Part shown: positions 53,999-64,000 of the stretch, piece by piece
How the letters are laid out: each line of letters starts with the position of its first letter
Position numbering within the stretch: the first letter of the stretch is position 1
NCBI RefSeq assembly: GCF_000224145.3
Contig: NW_004190499.2
Span: forward strand, 124,001 to 188,000
Length of the DNA: 64,000 bases
DNA from: Ciona intestinalis
Lineage: Eukaryota; Chordata; Ascidiacea; Phlebobranchia; Cionidae
Direction: 5' to 3'
Position numbers and translations under genes: made by a program
The notes under the pieces: generated by a model
What the model saw: the letters and a program-made list of their open reading frames with translations, nothing else
What the model was told of the DNA's origin: nothing
Databases searched by the model: none

Positions 53999-56900
53999 AT
54001 GGAAGGTGAGTCAGTTCGACTATGATGTCATATTTGTAATTATTATGACGTTTGGGGTTAATGACCTTTATTAACCCGTCGTGTTTTCACCGCACACATG
54101 TTGTTATATTATTCAAATTAGTAAATAGATGAGTTTCAATAAACAAATGAATAATTTTGTCGCTATATCCTTTTTTTTTAACATAAAGTTTGTTAATCTC
54201 TTCAAATACGATAGCGAAGATCAAATTAAATAAAACAACGAAGAGAATTAGCAGCAAAACAACAAACCACATAGTTATGTTTCATTTAAAGATAAACCTC
54301 GTAACTTAGTTATCTTCTTGTCCACCTTAACCGCACAGATATTTATCTCAGCGTAAACTTTGAGCTCTCATTGGACGATTTCAATGACGAAGATCTTAGT
54401 GACATCATAATCGATGAGGATTCAAAACTACATTGTTATGTTAACGATAATTTCAAGGTGGGTTGTGATGTCATAATTGTGGTTGTGATGTCATCATTGT
54501 AGTTGTGATGTCATTATGAAAATTAATAATGTTTCTATGTCTAGGTTACGAAACGAAGAAGTCAAAAGAAGAAAAAAGTTTCAAATGACGCCAGGTGTGC
54601 TATTAATCTATTATTGCATTATTTTTAACCAAATTAAAAAAACGTTGCCCAAAAATAAATTTTTTAGTAACTTTACTAATTTCAAAAGGAAAACCGTGCA
54701 CATGTGGTTTTTGGTCAATATTTGCCTAAAATAAATTGTTGTAATAAATACCGTTTCACTAAAAGTGAACTTTTAATCTGGTACGTCATTATTGCCCAGC
54801 TTCCCGTTTAATAAAGATTATTTCCAGCCACGCCCCCAAGCGACCACGCCCACAAACGTTAAGGTTCTTTGCCGCCCCCTTGCGGCCGGGTCCCCTACCC
54901 CCAAAAATACCTGAACGGGTAATACCCCAGGTTGAAGGTAAGTTAAGACACCGGAGTTATAAAGTTGCCTCGCAATGCGGGGTAAAACATAATGGTTATT
55001 GTATGCTGTTAGCGTTCAATGTAACCTGGAAAGCCAGGGAAATTCTTGCTTAATATTTTTTTATATTAACTATGACGTATTAGTTTCTTTATGTTTATTG
55101 AGGTCCCCAACGTTTGAAAATAAAATGTTTAAACCAAAATTTTCAAAATAAAAAATGTTTAAATTATTTCCTTGGTGTAAATATTAATAAATAAAATGTC
55201 ACTTGAGTTGTTAGCATTTAACACAACCCCCGGGAATCCCCATTAACCCCCAAATTCCACCACCCAACATCTCCATACAACGAGATCAATATATGACGTC
55301 ACAAACGCATGTGATCTCCATTATGAATAATGAATGAACCCTTTGTTTCGTAACAATGGAGACAATCAACTTTTAAAGATTCTAAAATCTTTCGATTATG
55401 ACATCACAGTGACCATTGTTACATCACAGATGTCGAACTCAAACAAACACATTGTGATGTCACAAACAACAACACAATAAACAATACAAAGAATTCCGAT
55501 TGTAACCAAACAAGCGAAAAGGTAAAATATATTGTGATGTAACAATTGTAAGCAGTATTGCAGGAAGAAAAAATATGGAAACAATTTTTTTTATTTGTGT
55601 ATAAAAGGGGGGGTTGTTTCCCCATCAACCCCCCTAGTTACGCCACTGATTTTGAATAAATTGAACTGCAGACAAAACATATTCGCGAAGAATCGACAAA
55701 ACCGAGATTTCGACGTTCAATCGCCGTGTGTACCAAGTATGATGTCACAATGTTGATGTTACGTGTTGTAACGTACCTCATGCTTGCTGTCGAGTTACAA
55801 CGTATGTTGCTTTTTAATTTGGAACAACGGCTAATAAGTGTTTTGCCTAATGGCACATAATGGTAGCAGCATCAATTCTTAAACACTGTACCCTTCTTGA
55901 TTATTAATATTCTTGAGTTGATGTGGTGTGCCTCATGCTTGCTGTCGAGTTGCATGGAAGTCCCAGTTCGCTCGTTTCATGAATAATTTATAAGATGTTT
56001 ACGTCAGATCGAATACGAGTGAAGATATTGTTAACCTCACATCGGTTCGCGAACAACGACGACATCGATGTCCGGGGCTGACCAGGAGCGCCTCCGAGTG
56101 GTGTAAGTTGTTTATGGGGCGGGGTTCAGGGTTGTGGGTGAACATTTATCCTGGCATGGGTGGGGGAGCAACAACAGTTGCATCAGAGTGGCTTATGTTG
56201 TGTCATAATGACATCATGGTGTTTATCAATATGACGATATACGTAACATTAGGGGGGGGACCTGGGACAGGGGTGACGTCTTATCTTATAGATCCACAGT
56301 TTAGTCAAAAGTTTCCCCATGTTCGATGAGTATAAGTGTAAATTTAACAATGTCCCCCCAGATTTTAAATATGATATATAACCATAACCCCCAGCAATAG
56401 AAGATCCCGACAAGATTGAATATTGTTACATGGATGGTGAATTAAAGGAACAAACACATTCAGCTTTGTTTAAGTTTGTGCCACGACACAAAGATGAGAT
56501 ACAACTAGAGGTAAAGTACGTTTATATAAACCAACATTTCAAGAAAAGTATGAACAAAAACAATAACTTAAATTATTATTGATCAGTTTTTTCATTTTAT
56601 TGCAAACACACGTGACACCTGCAGGTTTGGATAGTCGCACAGCTGTTTAGACATATGTGGTTGATTGAATTCTTGTTTTTGCCATTTCAGCACTCTTGTG
56701 CTCTGAGTTAATAAAATGTGATATTTCTGGCAGAATGTTCTAAAGTTATTTCAGATCAATTTACCAGGAAGATTGTTTCCAGATAAACGATCCCCTCTGT
56801 GTGGAAAACCAAGCGGATGATTTTTGGTTCGAGGGAATCAACATGCGGACGGGTGAAAGGGGGGCTTTCCCTGCTTATTATGCTCAAGGGGTTGGGGAGG

Positions 56901-58104
56901 GGTGCGACGATGTGTCAGGTGGGTATGTGGGGTTACTATCCTATAACTCTGGTTACTGGGTGTTTGTTTATCTCTCAATGTTGTTTCGTTTAATTTACCT
57001 TGTTGAGAAGTTGGGGGTCAACCAGATTCGGCCGATCACTCCAACACTAAGTCAACAAAACCAACTTTATTACAGAATTCAGCGTCCGAGAGGAAAATTG
57101 TGAGAAATTTCATCTTTATTTCCTTGGATCGGTTGAAGTGTCGTCGCATAAAGGGAACGAGGTTTTGTGTCAAGCCATGCATGAGGTGGGGGGGTTGTAA
57201 CTTATAATGACGGGTATTTATGTTGGGCGGGTCGGGCATATTGAGGCATGTTGCTGCACTGTTGATAAGTATTTGTGCGTCACATCCCAGCAATAGTTAT
57301 TTGTCAATCTGTAATTCATGACGTTAGTGACGCAACTACTGTACGTATGAATCTTAAACCACAAATATTTATGAAAAATTTCGCCATGTTTGATTGACTA
57401 AAATTGTAAGTCAGGTGTCATTGGGATTTGCCTGTTTATGCGATGTTTTTAACATTATCAATTTACAAAACGTTTTGCATATGTTGTGCAAAACTAAAAG
57501 ATGTCACTTTTTTAAAAGTCTTGATGTGTCAAATCTTACCAAAATTCTTAAGTTGTTGCATTATAACTCAGGTGGCCCAATCACGACGCCACACACTCCA
57601 CACTTCGCCCCCTGCTTACGTTTGCTTACTTGTCAACCATCATGGTATAAAGATGATGGATCAATCGCTCATGAAGAAACGATCAACATCGTCGTGCGAT
57701 GTCAATAAAACATTCAGCTCAAGTTCGAAGGTTGGTAAATTCTACTCTGGTTGAATTTAAATTGTTTATCCTAGTAACTTGTATCCTCCGGACTTTATAC
57801 AAACGCACAGTCCATTGTACTGGCCCATATTTATAAAACAACCCAACCATTACATCAGGTCCGAGAGAGAATCCACTTCTTTCAGCTCCGAAACGTCTCC
57901 TTCTGCGGTCACCACCCAAAGAACGACAAATACTTTGCGTTTATCACCCGTCACCCCGATGCCCCGTCACGCTTTGCTTGCCACACCTTCGTCTCCGAAG
58001 CCTCCACACGCCCCCTAGCGGAGAGTGTTGGTCGAGCGTTCGCAACTTTTTACCAAGAGTTCCTGGAATGCCAACACCCTATCGAAGATATTTATATTGA
58101 GTGA
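53999..58104 (+). CDS. MAPK8IP1: JNK-interacting protein 1-type scaffold (SH3 plus PTB)
   Basis: Scaffold that binds JNK pathway kinases and kinesin light chain. Exons: 53999-54005 (tentative ATG GAA G), 54339-54457, 54545-54594, 54828-54937, 56395-56510, 56783-56918, 57076-57185, 57572-57730, 57886-58104; 1026 nt in frame (341 residues). The N-terminal acidic block [14 protein letters not shown] matches JIP1 SLEEFEDEDLSEI. The JNK-binding motif appears as [13 protein letters not shown] (family form RPKRPTTLNLF). The SH3 domain runs from [18 protein letters not shown] to [15 protein letters not shown]. The PTB domain has [20 protein letters not shown] and [13 protein letters not shown]. The end [15 protein letters not shown] fits the kinesin light chain-binding tail. 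It is about half the length of human JIP1 (711): the spacer between JNK motif and SH3 is almost absent. Confidence 0.93.
54150..54270 (-). repeat. Repeat family T copy
   Basis: Reverse copy in JIP1 intron 1: tctcttcaaatacgatagcg, agatcaaattaaataaaaca, agaattagcagcaaaac. Confidence 0.7.
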
Positions 58105-59245
58105 TGTCGATGTATTTTCAACAAAACTCAATATCCATTTATTTCTTTGAATACGGTGACGAAGATCAAATTAATTAAAACAGTAAAAAGGAAAATAGCA
58201 ACAAAACAACAGTTGCTGACATCATTGTGTTCTGTGACGTCACTGAATTAAACGACGTCATTATGTTGGTTGACGTAATTTTTTTTTATAAAGAGACATC
58301 GCTATAATGAGATTCGAAGTGACGTCACCTGTTGGTTTGCACTTTTAAGTTTATGTTGAATATTTCGTGAAAATAAATTGTTTGATCGAAAATATTTAAA
58401 ATACAAACAATCGTGTCGAACTCCCCGTGTAATTATCAATAAATATGGCGTCACTCCAGTGGTTAGCATCTGGGAGAAATTTTCGCGGGAATTTAAAATA
58501 GAAATCTTAGTTTAGTATTTTGGGTGAAAGGTTTCGGGGGCAAGTCAGGTTATATTGCAGCATGTCACGGCTTCATTTTTATACAATCGTCTCCAGCAAA
58601 AGTTTTACAGCTTCAGGGCCGTATTATAGAACTTAAGTTACAGGTTGTTTTACTTTCTACCGTTTTACTGTGGGTGTATTTGTTTGATAATGTTTGTTTT
58701 TGATTGGGAAGAAGTTCATCTAACATGTAGAAAAAAAAGTATAGAAAAAACTGCCAATGAGCTTCTCCTTGAAAATCGAAAGACCAAGAAAAGAAAAGAT
58801 TTCAAATTAAGAATCCAGGCATAAGATATCTTTGCTAATCATAAAATATCAACAAATCTTCTAAAATAAAACAAACTGTTGGCAGTCTGCTTATAATTTC
58901 GTGGAATCTTGAAAGTGCTGATTCATTGTCTTACCTGTGAAATACCAAAACTTTCTTTTTTATTTCTGTTGTTCTTTTGGTATTTATTCATTTCATGTTC
59001 CGTTATTTTTTTAAGTTTCTTTATGTTGCGTTGTAACGTTGTGCACAACTGTCGCCCCTTGCTTGTTTTCATGATATTCGTTATCTGGGTTGAAACAAAG
59101 ACAATTGTGTATTACGCACGAAAAATTTCCCTGAAATAAATCCTTCGTTCATATTTTAAACTTTCCGATCCGGTGTTAACCCTCGTTGTTATGTAGACAA
59201 TAGGTTTAACTGTGACATCATAATATGACGAACTGTAAACCTGAA
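58105..59245. other. Intergenic DNA between JIP1 and ESCO
   Basis: Begins with a reversed family T copy (58140-58220), followed by intact TGACGTCA words near 58235 and 58320, then AT-rich DNA. The 76-codon ORF at 58909-59139 looks like chance. The ESCO promoter and perhaps its first exon lie here. Confidence 0.5.
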
Positions 59246-59328
59246 GTAGCAACGAAAACATTTTACGGGAAAAACGTAAAATATTTGTCGCCTGTTCAAC
59301 GTGGAGGGGTGTCGGCACCTGACATGGG
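59246..59328 (+). CDS. ESCO: Probable upstream exon of ESCO
   Basis: After a GAAG acceptor the frame reads ATKTFYGKNVKYLSPVQR and ends in DMG with a split Gly codon that matches the phase of the exon at 59512. KxFYGKxxxYLxPxxR resembles a short block N-terminal to the ESCO zinc finger, but the acceptor is weak and the exon that would hold the start codon is not seen. Confidence 0.5.
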
Positions 59329-59511
59329 GTAAGTTGGGATGTGCATGGGGCAAGTTGGGATGAGCAATTTGTGTAAAACATATTTTGTTGTATTAATGTG
59401 ATTGAAGACTACTACACATAGAAATAACATAAACCAAAATATTACTTCATTCTGAACCTTATTTATAACCTGCATATACAATCTTAATTATGACATCATA
59501 ATGACTTTTAG

Positions 59512-61886
59512 AACACCAATTGTCGACACGGATACGAAACTGGCCGACCAAGGCACAAAAATTTACAAGGAAAACGTGAGTTTGGTTTCGTTTAAAATTT
59601 ACTTATTAATTTAACCTTTATGTGACCCCACCAGACCCCTCCGAAGCAAAAGAGCGCGAAGAAGACCCCTAAACCACCAACCAACAAACCCTCTGTCTCA
59701 CCCACCATAAGTTGGGCTCCAAACTCACTTAAAAAACAATTCACTCGAAAACCAAAATATTCCTCCGTCGTAATAAAGGGAAAGCCCCTCCAACCAACCA
59801 CCCCTATCCCGCAGTCACCCCTAACCCTACCCAAGCCCCGGGAAACCCCTTCTCCCCCAACTTTGGAGGGGACTCCCCCATCCAAGTACGCCAGGATTGA
59901 AGGACAAACTCGGGTAATTTATCGGAAAATATAATTTTTGTTTTTTGAATTTTTATGTTGTTGATGACATAACAGTTTTGATTGTTTACAGGAACCCTCA
60001 CAGGGGTCACCAAGGGTCAAAGGTCAAAAGGTCAAGGAGGATTCAAAGAAATTATTCCCAATATTTACTCGAGCGCGACGATCGTCACCATTGTTTGCAG
60101 CGAAAGTTAACGGTGAATATTTATTATAAAGAGGTCTTTCGGTCGGTTGTTTGTTTTGTGATCGTAAAGGGCCAACCGTTACCTCTGCTATACCTTAAAC
60201 AGTTTATTGTTTAATGAAAATTTATCATGATTAAAATTATGATTTAGATAAAAGTTCCCAACTGTATCTCATTTCGTTATTTAGTTAAAACAGTCTAACT
60301 ATGACATCACAGACAGCCCGGGTAACCACGGCAACTCGTTGTTGCGCAAGATGACATCATCACCCAAAGAAAGTCCGAAAGTCCAACTCATCATCGACGC
60401 AGGTGAATGTAGGGATAACATTGGGGGTTGGGGTGACAATGTGTTAGCACCCCAAGGCTAAACTGGGATGTAAAAATTTTGCAACTCCCATGTTTTGATT
60501 TACACTTGGTAACCACACCCATTGACCCGTTATACCACGCACAGGACAGAAGAAGTTTGGCGCCACCCAGTGTAAGGTTTGCGGAATGGTTTATGCGGTC
60601 GATCATCCGCATGATCAACATCAACATAAATTACATCATCAACGATTCAATGTTATATTGAGGTGGGTGGTAGAATATATCTGTGGCTGGAATCTATTTA
60701 AAGTTAAATTTAAACTCTTCCGGATTTATTTCTAAATATTCTTACATAAATTGACAACAGCATTTACTTAACCATGAATCACCCCTCCCATTAACCCAGG
60801 TTCCCAAGTTGGAAAAACGAACGAACCGTCGCAAGCTATGTGGACGGAAGAATCGTTAAAATCCTTCCAACGGACCCAAAGTTTGCTCAAAAGAAGGTTA
60901 GTTTCCCAGGCAGTGGGGCCAAGGGGTGTAACTCCCGACAAATCATGGGGAATACAAAGTACAACTTGATGAAACAACTTATCTTTTCTCATGTTCCGGC
61001 AATGTCTACTACTGTAGTTGTTGTCTCAATATATTCAATAAATTAAATCATGAGGCTAAAATTAATGTTGTTCTATAAAGATAAAAAAAGTTTCTGGTTC
61101 TAAAGGAAATTGCAGAATATCCAAATAATCACAAAATATCTTAAGGTGGAAGACATTCTTGAATTGATCGACAGCGAGCTCGGTTTCAGTCAAAATATAT
61201 CAACGACGAGAGTTTCGTATTTGTACGTCAGCGATCAACAACAGGTAGATATATCATAGAAATAGTATATTATACAAATCATTGGATGTTTAGGTCGTGC
61301 CTGATGGTAGAATCGTTTAACATCGTTTGTAATGTTTACTGATCACCCGGGTTTATTGCTGTATCTAATGTTTGGTTACCAATGTGTCGGATTATAAGAT
61401 ATCTATGTTTGCAGGTCACTGGATGTTTAATCGCTGAACAAATTAAACGGGGATTCCCCCTCCTTGAAACGATGACATCATCAGGTATGATGTCATGTTC
61501 GTTGCAATCCACCCCAGTGACATGCGGTGTATCGAGAATATGGTGCCACGCCCCACACAGAAAAAGGGGCGTGGCAACGAGGCTCATGGATGCCCTCCGG
61601 TGTTCGTTTGTATTAGGGGAGCGACTCAACATGAACCAGGTGAGGACACCTTGTGGTTGGCATTCATAGATATCTTGTTATCAATGTTTTTAAGATAAAT
61701 ATCAACAATAATACCAACAATTTGTTTTACCTTATATATATATTCAGATATATTTTATTTTTATTCAACCAACATTAACCCCCCCCCCTCCAGGTTGCCT
61801 TCTCTGACCCAACCATCAGCGGCAAATCTTTCGCAACCAAATATTTCAAAACTCCCCATTTCCTTACCTACAATTGCTCCACCTAG
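59512..61886 (+). CDS. ESCO: Cohesin acetyltransferase ESCO1/2 (Eco1 family), 5' end uncertain
   Basis: Acetylates SMC3 to lock sister-chromatid cohesion in S phase. Exons: 59512-59575, 59635-59913, 59992-60112, 60313-60402, 60545-60662, 60800-60896, 61146-61244, 61415-61639, 61794-61886, all in phase. A disordered Pro/Lys-rich N-terminal part is followed by the C2H2 finger: KKFGATQCKVCGMVYAVD with closing histidines in DQHQHKLHH. The acetyltransferase part has FPSWKNERTVASYVDGRIV, QVTGCLIAEQI, CGVSRIW, the acetyl-CoA loop HRKRGVATRL, and the family end AFSDPTISGKSFATKYF to FLTYNCST. An upstream exon ending at 59328 (KTFYGKNVKYLSP, then ATGGG before a GTAAG donor) fits in phase. The initiator could be that ATG (59324) or lie further upstream. 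AATAAA lies at 61992-61997. Confidence 0.95.
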
Positions 61887-63800
61887 TGAGTGAGGTCAGT
61901 GGCAACACCCCCACCACGCCCACTTTTATTTTCAACTTTTTAAGTTTTCACTTTTTGTGTTTGTGACATACTGTGTTACCTATTAGCAGAAAATAAATTT
62001 ATTTGAAAACATCCATCCGCTAGATGACGCTGAAGAGTCGCTTAAATATTTTATTTGTTTGAAAATTTCCTACCGCTAGATGGTGCTGCAGGGTAAAACA
62101 AAATGGCGGAGTATTGGCGCGAAATCGCGATTGTAAAACATGGCTATTGTGACGTCACAGTCGCTATTTTTCGTTAATAATCAACTTGATTGTTGACCTG
62201 GCGTTTTCTCCGCTGGGGGGCGACACAGTTATCTCTTGTATGTGACGTCATCACTACGTCATAATGGCAATTGTCATTTAATATTTACCAACAATACCTA
62301 GACAATCCAACTGTTCCATCATTTATGACGTAACAATATACCATTGTTGACTCATAATGGACGTTTATCGCGTCGATAAACAATGGAATCGAAGCCACGC
62401 CCAAGATTTGTTCTTACACGCGCTCCACGCGACTATTATGACATCACAAACAAGCCATTGTAAATCGCGTTATCAGGAAATGTTTGCTTTCCTAATTTAA
62501 ACATAGAAATATTATAACTACGGTCACGTGGTCTAATATACGTCACAATTACGATTAACAAGGTAACAATCGATTGTTTATGACGTCACATATGGAATGT
62601 TGTGTAACAATGCCCCTTATCTTATATTGTTCGTTTATTGGACAAACAATGGCGATGTCTTTGGCGCCGATTTTATCGAATCCATGTTTCGGGACAATTA
62701 GCTACTGTGATGTCACCATTACACTTGGTTTGTGACGTCACATAGGATTGTGACGTAATAGGTCCGTGTCGAATTGAAATTCAAGATTCTTAGGTATTGT
62801 TACGTCACATATGTCGAGAACAAGCGTATCATTTGATCACGTGGTAATCGAACCCTCTGTGACGTCACAAGTGATATTCAACGTGGGCGGTCAAATGTTC
62901 GAGAATCGAAATAGTATCAACTTTTAATCCGCTTGGAGGCCAGATTAGTGACGTTTGTTTTAGAACGCTGTAAACGCGATTGACGCGACGATGATCCTTT
63001 TACTCGGGATTGATGGAACAACCGCTAGCGTCGCTGCCGGGACGAATCGCTTTTACGCGAATTAATATTCGACAAAATATCGATTTGTTTAAGCGCGAAC
63101 AATCGCTATTGTGACGAAGCACGAAAATCGCTGCGACCGCGGCAAATATTTCCCTCTGTGACGTCACATAGACCTCTATAAGCGAATTTTAGGCGAAAAT
63201 AATTTTTGTTGAAATTGAATTAAAACCCGATGTCATGCGTGTGGATTGCACCTAAGGGCACCTGGCAGGCGTATGCGGTCACGTGGGTGACACGTCACGT
63301 GATTATGACGTTTAATATCACGATGAAATGATGTTTCGATGTTGTATATTCGACTTTCAACTGTGAATATGATATCATAATGGGGGTTGTGTTGTGGATA
63401 AGTGGCGTTAGATCGGATGCCCCCAGGGTCAATACATTCAACATTAAACTTGGCATGGAGATCGTATAATCCGGTTTGACAACAAACAACATAAACATCT
63501 TATAAACTCCGGAACTTGAATTGTTTTCGCGTTCAAATGAATCCCGTTTGTTACGTCACAAACATACGGAACGATACAATTAAAAACTTAATAAAAAGTA
63601 TTTACGTCACAAATAATTATTGTGTCATGCTCGAAACCGTTATGTGGGTGTTGTGACGTCATAAGCGCAACCGGAAGTGCCCTACGTCATCAAGAATCGG
63701 TGTTTTTTTGCAAATTGGGAATCTTCCATCGAAGTTTTGAGGTTGTGTGGTAAGATGAGGAGATTAAATAAAAGAGAATAAGAAGAGCAAAGAGTGAGAA
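61887..63800. other. CpG-rich intergenic DNA after ESCO
   Basis: No exon recognised. Two CTCF-like sites lie 56 bp apart (62017-62032 and 62073-62088), just after the ESCO poly(A) signal. Dense intact TGACGTCA words lie between 62150 and 63680 (for example near 62151, 62580, 62733, 62860 and 63161). Confidence 0.5.
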
Positions 63801-64000
63801 GGGCGCGTGGCCGAGGTTTCTCATTTTGCTCCTGACCAATCAGCGTCGAGGAGTGGTTTGGTATAAATTGACGGCACGCGACACTCTTGTGCCAGCCCCA
63901 CTTCTCACGTCATAATGAAAGTTATTCTCGCGTTGTGACGTAGGGTTTTGTGATGTAATATTTGAGTTGATGACGTCATAATAACTTAAAATTCTTAGGT
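63801..64000 (+). promoter_or_regulatory. Candidate promoter at the right edge
   Basis: A gggcgcgtggccgag word, a CCAAT box (gaccaatcagcg, 63835-63846), a TATA box (tataaa, 63862-63867) and an ATG at 63915 opening MKVILAL, a possible signal peptide start, are in the order expected of a plus-strand promoter. The frame closes after seven codons unless an intron follows, so the gene itself is not established. Confidence 0.4.

Noticed and set aside
58909-59139. 76-codon hydrophobic ORF upstream of ESCO
   Set aside because: Low-complexity Phe/Ile/Ser composition from AT-rich DNA, with no splice signal that would join it to ESCO.

Overview
The window reads as nuclear DNA from a solitary ascidian of the Ciona type. 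The genes are compact and made of many short GT-AG exons, and the proteins have a chordate character (Frizzled with a KTxxxW tail, JIP1, cyclin D, ESCO, ZNF706). The intergenic DNA is AT-rich, and the introns carry several short interspersed repeat families. The species call is an inference from gene content and style; no database was searched. I recognise no retroviral, LTR or Polinton remnants.

Layout. Plus strand: a Frizzled-3/6-type receptor (2064-8149, 12 exons) and an SLC22-type transporter (8806-15312), whose middle exons are present twice around an assembly gap. Minus strand: ZNF706 (15976-16252), the mitochondrial ADP/ATP carrier (16828-17727, one exon), an Mpv17-family locus with two complete tandem sets of exons 2-5 but only one visible first exon (19842-22788), and COQ10 (23456-23998). 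From 24.0 to 28.4 kb lies CpG-rich DNA without a confident gene but with a 566-bp-spaced duplication. Minus strand: cyclin D (28431-33658). Plus strand: a family 1 glycosidase (35515-41968, one exon lost in a gap) and proteasome subunit alpha-1 (42508-44963), which converges tail to tail with the minus-strand V-ATPase subunit C (45072-47673). Plus strand: a 45-residue ORF overlapping the start of a large unrecognised, mostly disordered nuclear-type protein (48432-53604), then JIP1 (53999-58104) and an ESCO cohesin acetyltransferase (59512 or earlier to 61886). The last 2 kb is intergenic and ends in a possible promoter.

The genes do not form one pathway. They mix signalling (Frizzled, JIP1), cell cycle and cohesion (cyclin D, ESCO), mitochondria (ADP/ATP carrier, COQ10, Mpv17), protein turnover, proton pumping and transport.

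The most striking genome-scale signal is the octamer TGACGTCA. It is scattered through the window at very high density and stays CpG-intact between genes and inside the cyclin D gene, but in most other gene bodies it appears as TGATGTCA or TGACATCA, the forms expected from methyl-CpG deamination. The sequence therefore seems to record a mosaic methylation map. Other points of interest are the double Mpv17 exon cassette, a 98-bp SINE-tail satellite with a two-unit higher-order pattern at one of two loci, a 1.7-kb inverted-repeat element in a glycosidase intron, an ATGA stop/start overlap, and a stray minus-strand terminal exon inside the glycosidase gene.
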